From contig NZ_JADOUY010000001.1 in NCBI RefSeq assembly GCF_015752285.1, positions 620,001-684,000 on the forward strand: 64,000 nucleotides of DNA. The letters are read 5' to 3'. Both the position numbers and the translations under genes were made by a program. Positions 25,225 to 31,806 of the stretch are shown one piece after another. This DNA is from Mycetocola_A sp015752285. Lineage in GTDB: Bacteria > Actinomycetota > Actinomycetes > Actinomycetales > Microbacteriaceae. Under the pieces are notes generated by a model. That model ran no database searches. It was not told where the DNA came from and worked only from the letters and a program-made list of their open reading frames with translations. Within the stretch, counting starts at the first letter, position 1, and every line of letters starts with the position of its first letter.

Positions 25225-25354
25225 GCATCCGTCGACCGCGTGCGGCATCCGCTGGCCGAAAGCACCCGAAGCGGTCGAGGGCATCCGGTGTGCCGGGAAC
25301 TCTCGTCCGGAACGGATGCCTTCGCGCGCGAACGCATCCGACCACAACGGATGC
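25225..25354. repeat. Cluster of six GCATCC/GGATGC motifs upstream of ldh
   Basis: Non-coding stretch with GCATCC at 25225, 25245, 25281 and 25334 and its complement GGATGC at 25314 and 25349, mostly extended to GCATCCG. Six copies in 130 bases, in both orientations. The same word is frequent in coding DNA across the window. Function unknown. Confidence 0.75.
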
Positions 25355-25385
25355 CCGCGGCGTCGCGCACCGCAATAATGGGGCC

Positions 25386-26339
25386 ATGAGTCCTGTGCGC
25401 AACACGAAACTGTCGGTCATCGGTGCAGGAAGCGTGGGATCGTCGCTGGCGTATGCGGCGTTGATCCGCAACTCGGCGCGCGAGGTGACGCTCTACGACC
25501 TCAACGCGTCGCGGGCTGAAGCCGAGGTGCTCGACCTCGCGCACGGCACGCCGTTCACCGGGTCGTCGCGCATCACCGGCGGGGGCGACATCGAGGTCGT
25601 TGCCGATTCGGATGTCGTCGTCATCACCGCGGGCGCAAAGCAGGAGCCGGGGCAGACGCGCCTCGACCTCGCCGGCACGAATGCGCGCATCCTCGAGAAG
25701 CTGCTGCCGCGCCTGGTCGAGCTCGCCCCGCATGCCGTGTTCGTGCTCGTCACCAACCCGTGCGACGTGCTCACCGCGATCGCAGACGACCTGGTGGACC
25801 TGCCGCCCGGCCGCCTGTTCTCGTCGGGGACGGTGCTCGATTCGGCACGGCTCCGCTGGTTGCTGGCGGAGTCGGCCGGAGTGGCCCCGCAGAACGTGCA
25901 CGCCCTCATCGTGGGCGAGCACGGCGACAGTGAGTTCGCCCTGTGGTCGGATGCCACGATCGGCCAGACCCCGCTCAAGGACTGGACAGACGAGGCAGGA
26001 ACGTTGCTCTTTCCACGGGAGCGGCTCGAATCACTCACCTCGGATGTCGTGCACGCCGCCTACAAGATCATCGAGGGCAAGGGCGCGACGAACTACGCGA
26101 TCGGACTCTCGGGCGCACGCATCGTCGAGGCGGTCCTGCGCAACGAGCGGGCGATCCTGCCGGTGTCGAGCATGCTGCACGGGTACCGCGGCATCGACGG
26201 GGTCGCGCTGAGCGTTCCGTCAATCGTGGGCGCCCGCGGGGTGGAGCGCACTCTAACTGTTCCGATGGACGACGTCGAGGTCGACCTGCTGCACCGTTCA
26301 GCGGAGGCGCTCCGGGCGTCGCTCGCGCACCTCGGCTGA
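25386..26339 (+). CDS. ldh: L-lactate dehydrogenase
   Basis: A 317-residue NAD-dependent enzyme of the LDH/MDH superfamily: nucleotide loop LSVIGAGSVGSSLAYAAL (about 9-26), VVVITAGAKQEPGQTRLDLAG with Gln at the substrate-specificity position (Arg would indicate malate), FVLVTNPCDVLT, VLDSARLRW, and catalytic His in VGEHGDSEFALW (about 178). YAIGLSGARIVEAVLRNER completes the pattern. Interconverts pyruvate and L-lactate in the cytoplasm. The ATG has only a weak ribosome site. The 26-base hairpin right after the stop separates it from the convergent pseudogene. Confidence 0.92.
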   Translation: MSPVRNTKLSVIGAGSVGSSLAYAALIRNSAREVTLYDLNASRAEAEVLDLAHGTPFTGSSRITGGGDIEVVADSDVVVITAGAKQEPGQTRLDLAGTNARILEKLLPRLVELAPHAVFVLVTNPCDVLTAIADDLVDLPPGRLFSSGTVLDSARLRWLLAESAGVAPQNVHALIVGEHGDSEFALWSDATIGQTPLKDWTDEAGTLLFPRERLESLTSDVVHAAYKIIEGKGATNYAIGLSGARIVEAVLRNERAILPVSSMLHGYRGIDGVALSVPSIVGARGVERTLTVPMDDVEVDLLHRSAEALRASLAHLG

Positions 26340-26347
26340 CTCCTCTA

Positions 26348-26411
26348 CGCGAGTTGCTGGGTTTGCAGGGGTCAGGGCGCGACCCGACCCCTGCAAACCC
26401 AGCAACTCGCG
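26348..26411. repeat. 26-base perfect inverted repeat between convergent genes
   Basis: Left arm 26348-26373 (begins CGCGAGTTGCTGGGTTTGCA, ends GGGGTC) and right arm 26386-26411 are exact reverse complements, with a 12-base loop; CTA/TAG pairs extend it beyond a 2-base bulge. It starts 9 bases after the ldh stop and ends 9 bases before the end of the convergent pseudogene. Likely a bidirectional transcript end, although there is no T-run. Confidence 0.88.
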
Positions 26412-26420
26412 AGGTAGGTT

Positions 26421-27338
26421 TCAGTCCGTGACGAGCACGATCTTGCCGCGCACGTGGCCCTCTTCGAGCTGCTCGTAAGCCTCGGCGGCCCGCTCGAGCG
26501 GGTAGATCTCGCTGATCGGCAGCTGTAGCTCGCCGGATGCCAGCAATTCGGCCACGTGCAACAGGTCGTCGCTGTTCGCCTGGGCACCGCCGATGTGGCT
26601 CGCGCCCCGGTCTGCCGGTCCGTACGTGGCGATCGTGTTGATGCGCTCGATCGGAACGCCGAGTTCGAGCGCGGCCTCGATGGTGTCCGGCCCGTGGTTG
26701 TCGAGGACGGCGGTGTAACCGCGAGGAGCGGCCTCGCGCAGGCGCTCGACCATTCCATCGCCGTGTGCGACGGGGGTGACACCGAGCGAGCGCAGAAACT
26801 CATGGTTTGCGGGGCTTGCTGTACCGATGACCGTCGCGCCGGTGCGCACGGCGAGCTGTGACGCCAGCACTCCGACGCCACCTGCGGCTGCGCTGATCAG
26901 CACGGTGTCGGCATCCGTCAGTGTGAAGTGCTCGACGGTGGTTCAGGCGGTGCGCCCGACGACGGTGAGCGCTGCGGCCACCTCGAACGAGAGTCCGGCC
27001 GGTTTGCGAACGAGGATGCCGTCGGCCGGCATCACGATGAAGTCCGTAAGTGCATGGTTGCGCGCGCCGCCGAGCACCTCGTCTCCGACAGCCCAGGTGG
27101 TCACGCCCTCCCCGACCTGCTCGATGATGCCGGAGAAGTCGTTGCCGACGCCGGACGGAAGGGTGGCGCCGTAGATCTCGGCGGCAGGGCCCCGGAAGAT
27201 CTTGAAGTCGACGGGATTGAGCCCGGCGGCCTTGACCCGGATGACGACCTCGCCCGGCCCCGCCTGCGGCTTGTCGACGGTCAGGAGCTGAAGCACATCT
27301 GGTCCGCCGAACTCGGTGTACTGAATGAATCGAGGCAT
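26421..27338 (-). pseudogene. Zinc-independent quinone oxidoreductase, broken by an in-frame stop
   Basis: Two halves in the same frame are separated by one TGA (complement of 26943-26945). The first half, from MPRFIQYTEFGGPDVLQLLT (start 27338, AGAAGG upstream), carries the GroES-like domain through FEVAAALTVVGRTA. After the stop the reading continues TTVEHFTLTDADTVLISAAA, then GGVGVLASQLAVRTGATVIG, the Rossmann domain, to the normal end KIVLVTD. Together 305 residues, full length for NADPH:quinone reductases. The stop replaces what is probably Trp (TGG) in the RTA-W-TTV segment. The remainder is well preserved, so the loss is recent or a sequencing error. Confidence 0.85.
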
Positions 27339-27453
27339 GTGACCTTCTTTCTGCGCGGCGACCGCGCGTCCCCCAGTGTGACGCCCGGGCATTCGTCGTT
27401 GTTCCCACCCTGAGAACATTCCCACGATTCAACCGCCGATCGAGTCAATACCC

Positions 27454-27506
27454 CTTGACACTAAGTCAAGTTTTCTTTACATTGCGAATGTAAGGTTTTC
27501 TTTACA
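27454..27506 (+). promoter_or_regulatory. Promoter and operator cluster of the membrane-protein/XRE pair
   Basis: TTGACA (27455-27460), 17-base spacer and TACATT (27478-27483) form a good sigma-70-type promoter. Around it: inverted repeat CTTGAC-ACTAA-GTCAAG (27454-27470), inverted repeat TTACATT-GCG-AATGTAA (27477-27493), and GTTTTCTTTACA twice (27470-27481, 27495-27506). AT-rich against the genome. Probable site of autoregulation by the XRE protein. Confidence 0.78.
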
Positions 27507-27526
27507 CACGACGACGAGGAGTTCGG

Positions 27527-27955
27527 ATGTCATCCGAAGAGAAAAGCGCGTGGGTCCTGCTGGTGGTGTCGATAGCGGGGTACGCGACGTACGCCGCGAT
27601 CGTGGCCGTGCAGGCGGCATCCGTGCCGCTGCTCGAGACTGCGTGGGTGACCACGATGTTGTGGACGATCGGAGGGGGGATCGTCGGCGGCATCGTATTC
27701 ACGATCATCGCCGGGATGTTCTCACCGAAGGACGCCGGCAAGAAGGACCAACGAGACCGCGAGATCACCCGGTTCGGTGACTCGGTCGGGCAGTCGTTCG
27801 TGGTGATCGGAGCCGTCACCGCCCTGATTCTCGCGATGGTCGAGGCCCCGTACTTCTGGATCGCCAATGCCGTCTACCTCGCGTTCGTGCTGTCGGCGTT
27901 CCTGGGCTCGATCGCCCGGGTCATCGCCTACCGCAGGGGGCTTCCGACATGGTGA
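27527..27955 (+). CDS. Four-helix integral membrane protein, operon partner of an XRE regulator
   Basis: A 142-residue protein with no named domain I can assert. Hydrophobic segments at about 7-29, 41-65, 85-105 and 108-130; a charged cytoplasmic loop PKDAGKKDQRDREITRFGDS (about 68-87) lies between the second and third. This topology resembles small DUF2178-like proteins often encoded next to an 80-residue XRE regulator. Start ATG after GAGGAG. Its last 7 bases overlap the next gene, so translation is coupled. Function unknown, perhaps membrane sensing for the regulator (inference). Confidence 0.78.
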   Translation: MSSEEKSAWVLLVVSIAGYATYAAIVAVQAASVPLLETAWVTTMLWTIGGGIVGGIVFTIIAGMFSPKDAGKKDQRDREITRFGDSVGQSFVVIGAVTALILAMVEAPYFWIANAVYLAFVLSAFLGSIARVIAYRRGLPTW

Positions 27956-28191
27956 GGTCGAAGGCGGCGACGCGGGTGACGAATGACATCCGTCGCCTGC
28001 GATTCGACAACGGCGAGATGACCCAGGCCGAACTCGCCGACCACATCGGTGTCACCCGTCAGACCATCATCGCCATCGAACAGGGCAAGTACTCGCCGTC
28101 GCTCGAGATGGCATTCGAAATCGCGCGAGTCTTCGGGGTGCCCCTCGACGCGGTCTTTCAGTACCAGGCACCCACAATCACCGAGGAGTGA
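27949..28191 (+). CDS. Small XRE-family helix-turn-helix regulator
   Basis: An 80-residue single-domain HTH protein: TNDIRRLRFDNGEMTQAELADHIGVTRQTIIAIEQGKYSPSLEMAFEIARVFGVPLDAVFQY, the classic XRE/Cro fold (HTH about 22-44). It overlaps the membrane-protein gene by 7 bases, and the alcohol-dehydrogenase-like gene starts 3 bases after its stop. This suggests a three-gene operon from the promoter at 27454. The palindromes there are its likely operators. Confidence 0.9.
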   Translation: MVRSKAATRVTNDIRRLRFDNGEMTQAELADHIGVTRQTIIAIEQGKYSPSLEMAFEIARVFGVPLDAVFQYQAPTITEE

Positions 28192-28193
28192 TC

Positions 28194-29165
28194 ATGAGAG
28201 CAGTGGTGCAGAACAGGTACGGAGGAGCCGATGTGCTCCACATCGAGCGCGTCGACCCACCCGTCGTGAGCGAGCACGAGGTGATGGTGCGAGTGCGCGC
28301 GGCTGGAGTCGACGCGGGCGTCTGGCATACGACGGCGGGGAAGCCCCTGCTGCTGCGACTGTTCTTCGGGCTGCGCGGTCCACGGCAGCGCGTCGCCGGG
28401 CGGGATGTCGCCGGTGAAGTCACCGAGGTCGGCACCGGTGTGACCCGGTTCGCCGTCGGCGACGAGGTCTTCGGCACGACGCTTCGGGGCAGCTTTGCCG
28501 AGTTCACTCGCGTTCCCGAGGAACGCCTCGTGCTCAAGCCGACGAACCTCAGTTTCGAGCAGGCGGCGGTTTCGCCCGTCTCCGGTTGCACCGCCCTGCA
28601 CGCGGTGCGGGATGCCGGTCGGGTGCGGGCAGGTGAGAAGGTGCTCGTGCTCGGGGCCGGCGGTGGTGTCGGGTCGTTCGCGGTGCAGATCGCCGTGGCT
28701 CTCGGCGCAGAGGTGACCGGGGTGTGCAGCACGGCCAAGGTGGATTTCGTCGCGTCGCTCGGGGCATCCCGGGTCATCGACCGGACGAAGGAGGACTTCA
28801 CCGTCGGCACAGACGCGTACGACGTGGTGATCGACACCGCCGGGCGCAACCCGCTCTCGCGGCTGCGGCGGGTGATGCGCAGGCGGGGAACGCTGGTCAT
28901 CGTCGGCGGCGAGGGCGGTGGTGCACTGCTCGGCGGGTTCGGTCGGTCACTCGCGGCGCCGCTCATCTCGCTGTTCGTGCCGCAGAGGATCATCGGACTG
29001 ACGTCGTCTGAGGACCAGGATGCTCTCGAAGCCCTGCGCGAGCTGCTGGCAGACGGACGCGTCACCCCTCCGGTCGACCGGGTGTTTCCGCTCGAGCAGG
29101 CCGGCGAGGCGATCGAGTACCTGCACGCGGGTCAGCCGCTCGGCAAGGTCGTGGTGGCGGTCTAG
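28194..29165 (+). CDS. NAD(P)-dependent alcohol dehydrogenase/quinone reductase-like (MDR family)
   Basis: A 323-residue medium-chain reductase without zinc ligands. GroES-like domain (about 1-130: MRAVVQNRYGGADVLHIERV, RVAGRDVAGEVTEVG, VGDEVFGTTLRGSFAEF), Rossmann domain with VLVLGAGGGVGSFAVQIAVALGAEV (about 150-172), and the C-terminal PVDRVFPLEQAGEAIEYLHAGQPLGKVVV. GAGGAG 5 bases before the ATG lies within the end of the XRE gene. A functional paralog of the broken gene at 26421. Substrate unknown; the coupled XRE regulator suggests stress or xenobiotic induction (inference). Confidence 0.88.
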   Translation: MRAVVQNRYGGADVLHIERVDPPVVSEHEVMVRVRAAGVDAGVWHTTAGKPLLLRLFFGLRGPRQRVAGRDVAGEVTEVGTGVTRFAVGDEVFGTTLRGSFAEFTRVPEERLVLKPTNLSFEQAAVSPVSGCTALHAVRDAGRVRAGEKVLVLGAGGGVGSFAVQIAVALGAEVTGVCSTAKVDFVASLGASRVIDRTKEDFTVGTDAYDVVIDTAGRNPLSRLRRVMRRRGTLVIVGGEGGGALLGGFGRSLAAPLISLFVPQRIIGLTSSEDQDALEALRELLADGRVTPPVDRVFPLEQAGEAIEYLHAGQPLGKVVVAV

Positions 29166-29200
29166 GGGCGTCTCCTGCGAATCGGGTGCCGCGACCAACC

Positions 29201-29256
29201 CGAGACAAGGAGAAAGCCCCCAGATAAGGACCGAGACCCACGTCTCATCCTCATCT
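29201..29256. repeat. Degenerate GAGACAAGG palindrome
   Basis: GAGACAAGGAGAAAG begins at 29201, matching the start of the 25107 element. Inside, AGATAAGGACCGAGAC (29222-29237) pairs imperfectly with GTCTCATCCTCATCT (29242-29256). It begins about 35 bases after the stop of the MDR gene. Looks like a decayed second copy of the same repeat type. Confidence 0.6.
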
Positions 29257-29439
29257 CGCGCATATCTCCTTCTCCCGCGCCGACGCATCTCACGCTGGTC
29301 GAGCTTGTCGAGACCCGTGCCATCTCCTGCGAACCAGAGCCCTGTACGCCACCGACCGGCGTGAGTAGCATGGCGACGTATGCCGCTGGCATCCGTCGCC
29401 CAGGAAATCGAAGAGACACGACGCACGAAGGAGTGCACC

Positions 29440-29913
29440 ATGCAGAAGATCGTCCCGTGCCTGTTGTTCAAGAGTGAGGCTGAGGAGGCCGCGACCTTCT
29501 ACGTGTCGGTGTTCGAGAACTCGGCGATCAGTGACGTCTCGCGCTATGGCGAGGGTGCGCCCTTCCCGGCGGGCACCGCGATCGCTGTCGACTTCGTGCT
29601 CGATGGCCTCGCATTCCGGGCGATCAACGGCGGGCCCGACGTCACCTTCACCGAGGCGACGTCGTTCGCGCTCGCCGCAGACGAGCAAGGCGAGATCGAC
29701 CGACTCTGGGATGCCCTCACAGCCGGCGGCGGCGAGCCCAGCATGTGCGGCTGGCTGAAAGACAAGTACGGGCTCTCGTGGCAGATCGTTCCGCCGGTGC
29801 TCGGCGAGCTGATGAGCGACCCGGATCCCGAAAAGGCCGGCCGGGTGATGCAGGCGCTGCTCGGCATGACCAAGATCGAGATCGCCGGGCTGAGGGCCGC
29901 GTACGACGGGTAG
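29440..29913 (+). CDS. VOC-family (PhnB/3-demethylubiquinone methyltransferase-like) protein
   Basis: A 157-residue protein: MQKIVPCLLFKSEAEEAATFYVSVFENSAISDVSRYG, GTAIAVDFVLDGLAFRAINGG, WDALTAGGGEPSMCGWLKDKYGLSWQIVP. This is the PF06983 fold, with paired beta-alpha-beta-beta-beta units, of the vicinal oxygen chelate superfamily. Start set by AAGGAG 7 bases upstream. Substrate unknown. A short hairpin AGACCCG/CGGGTCT overlaps the stop. Confidence 0.87.
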   Translation: MQKIVPCLLFKSEAEEAATFYVSVFENSAISDVSRYGEGAPFPAGTAIAVDFVLDGLAFRAINGGPDVTFTEATSFALAADEQGEIDRLWDALTAGGGEPSMCGWLKDKYGLSWQIVPPVLGELMSDPDPEKAGRVMQALLGMTKIEIAGLRAAYDG

Positions 29914-29944
29914 ACCCGATCAGCGGGCGGCGGGTCTGACCCGA

Positions 29945-30505
29945 TCAGTCAGCCGCGGTGACGGATGCTTTCTGCCTCGCCCGGTGCGCACGCACCCGTT
30001 CGCGCGTCGCGCACGCAGCCGACGGGCAGTAGCGGCGGCGGCCACTGGGGTCGGCGAACACATAGCGGCAGCCCTCGGCCGCGCACTCGTGGAGGTTCCG
30101 GCGCTCGGGGCCGGCGAGGTGCAGTGCGCCTTCCCAGGCGATGCGCGACAGGGCGTCCGTGGTGGTGGCGGGTTGCGGCATCCGAAGTTCGCCGTCGATG
30201 ACGGTTGGTGCCGGCGGCGGCGTGAGGAACCGCTCGAGAGTCGTCGCGTCTCCGCCTGCGTCGTCCGAGGTGACGGCGAGCGCGAGCACCCGTAGTGCTT
30301 CCCTGAGCGCACGGGTGGCGGCAAGATCTGCGTCGGTCGGTGCGGCAGCGGGATTCAGGTCGACGGCCTCGAGCCACTCGGCGAGACGAGCGGCATCGGT
30401 GAGTCGCTCGATCGGATGCGCCGCGAACGGCCTGCCGCGCGTCGCGAGCAGGTTGAGCCAGGTCGCACCGCCGTCGAGGCGAAAGTCGAGGAGATCGGAT
30501 GCCAT
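29945..30505 (-). CDS. CGNR zinc-finger / ABATE-domain regulator
   Basis: A 186-residue protein. N-terminal ABATE (putative stress-induced transcription regulator) domain (about 1-115: FRLDGGATWLNLLATRGRP, ERLTDAARLAEWLEAV, TRALREALRVL) and C-terminal CGNR zinc ribbon (about 138-180: LHECAAEGCRYVFADPSGRR, then RYCPSAACATRERVRAHRAR) with four Cys as metal ligands and a basic recognition tail. Divergent from an MFS transporter across a 76-base gap with two palindromes, so probably its repressor, responding to a transported toxic compound (inference). Confidence 0.87.
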   Translation of the reverse strand: MASDLLDFRLDGGATWLNLLATRGRPFAAHPIERLTDAARLAEWLEAVDLNPAAAPTDADLAATRALREALRVLALAVTSDDAGGDATTLERFLTPPPAPTVIDGELRMPQPATTTDALSRIAWEGALHLAGPERRNLHECAAEGCRYVFADPSGRRRYCPSAACATRERVRAHRARQKASVTAAD

Positions 30506-30510
30506 GACTC

Positions 30511-30537
30511 GAGTGTAACGCATCATGCGTTACACTC
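30511..30537. promoter_or_regulatory. 27-base palindromic operator 1 of the CGNR/MFS pair
   Basis: Perfect 12-base arms GAGTGTAACGCA-TCA-TGCGTTACACTC, starting 5 bases from the CGNR start codon. The core TAACG is repeated in the neighbouring site. Confidence 0.85.
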
Positions 30538-30539
30538 TG

Positions 30540-30558
30540 GTAACGACGCATCCGTTAC
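30540..30558. promoter_or_regulatory. Palindromic operator 2 of the CGNR/MFS pair
   Basis: GTAACG-ACGCATC-CGTTAC, 24 bases before the MFS start. Shares the GTAACG/CGTTAC half-site with the larger palindrome at 30511-30537. Confidence 0.75.
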
Positions 30559-30581
30559 ATTCTTTTCGAAGGCAGAATCTT

Positions 30582-31775
30582 ATGCACGCACTCTCGCGCC
30601 GGGCCAGCTTCTGGGTCGCAGCGGCCGTCGTCGCGATCGCGCTCTGGACGAGCGCGGCGCCGACCGTCAGTTACCCGCTGTACGCCTCTGAGTGGAACCT
30701 CACCCCTGCCGTGACGACGGCGGTCTTCGCCGTGTATCCGCTGGTGCTCGTCGTCGTGCTCGTGGTGTTCGGCAATCTCTCCGACTACATCGGGCGGAGG
30801 CGGGCCATCCTCTACGGTCTCGCGGCCTCACTCGCCGGCGTGCTGCTCTTTGCGCTCGCCCCGAACGTCGGCTGGATCTTCGCCGGCCGTGTGCTGATGG
30901 GCATCGGCGTTGGTCTGTCGATGAGCCCGGCCACCGCGGCGATGGTGGAGTTCAGCGCCCGAGGCCAGGAGAAGCGGGCGAGTTCGATCACGACCGCGTC
31001 GACGGCCGCCGGTCTTGCGCTCGCCACGCTCGTCGGCGGGGTGCTCATCGAGTACGGTCCGATCCCGACGCAGCTCAACTTCTGGGTTCTGTCTGTCGTT
31101 GTTGCCGGGGTCGCTGTGTTCGCCTGGTTCTTGCCGCGGCGATCGGCAACGGATGCCGCCGGTCGGTGGCGCCCGCCACCGCTTGCTGTTCCCCATGGGC
31201 TGCGGGGCAGCTTCGCGATTGCGGCAGCGGCCGTGTCTGGAGCTTTTGCGCTCGGCGCGTTGATCCTGTCGCTCGGCGTCGACATCGCGCAGGCGCTCAT
31301 CGGTTCGGATAACGCGCTTGTCAACGGTGCGGTGATCTCGCTCAACGCCGTCGTGATCGGAGCCAGCGCGCTCGTTGTGCGCCGCTGGCGGTCTGACGTG
31401 ATCGTGGTTGCCGGTGGCGTCGCGACGCTGCTCGGAGTCGGGCTGCTGCTGCTCGCGTCGATGGAACACTCGCTCCTGCTGTTCATCGCCGCAGGCGTTG
31501 TGACCGGAGTGGGCTACAGCTCGCTCTTCTCCGGTGGGCTCGGCCTCATCAACGCAACCGCGCCCTCGCATCACCGCGCCGGAACGATTTCGAGCGTCTA
31601 CCTCGTCGCCTACTTCTTGCAGGGAGCGATCGCGCTGTTCCTGGGTGCGCTCGCGACGGCATCCGGTCTGCAGCTGGCACTCGAGATCGGCGTGGTCATC
31701 GTGGCCGTGTTGAGCCTCGCCGCCGCGGCGCTCGCCGTGACGGTGGGGCGGGCGCGGGTGCTGGTGGCGGCGTAA
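30582..31775 (+). CDS. MFS transporter
   Basis: A 397-residue major facilitator with twelve predicted membrane helices. The loop 2-3 signature GNLSDYIGRRRAILYG (about 63-78) and the helix-4/5 segment FAGRVLMGIGVGLSMSPATAAMVEFS are clear. Drug-efflux (DHA1-type) features are suggested by this pattern, but the substrate is unknown. The ATG lies in the divergent region controlled by the CGNR regulator. Convergent with the LuxR gene 31 bases downstream. Confidence 0.88.
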   Translation: MHALSRRASFWVAAAVVAIALWTSAAPTVSYPLYASEWNLTPAVTTAVFAVYPLVLVVVLVVFGNLSDYIGRRRAILYGLAASLAGVLLFALAPNVGWIFAGRVLMGIGVGLSMSPATAAMVEFSARGQEKRASSITTASTAAGLALATLVGGVLIEYGPIPTQLNFWVLSVVVAGVAVFAWFLPRRSATDAAGRWRPPPLAVPHGLRGSFAIAAAAVSGAFALGALILSLGVDIAQALIGSDNALVNGAVISLNAVVIGASALVVRRWRSDVIVVAGGVATLLGVGLLLLASMEHSLLLFIAAGVVTGVGYSSLFSGGLGLINATAPSHHRAGTISSVYLVAYFLQGAIALFLGALATASGLQLALEIGVVIVAVLSLAAAALAVTVGRARVLVAA

Positions 31776-31806
31776 CCCGGTCGCCTGACGCGGGGTGGCG
31801 CAAGCG

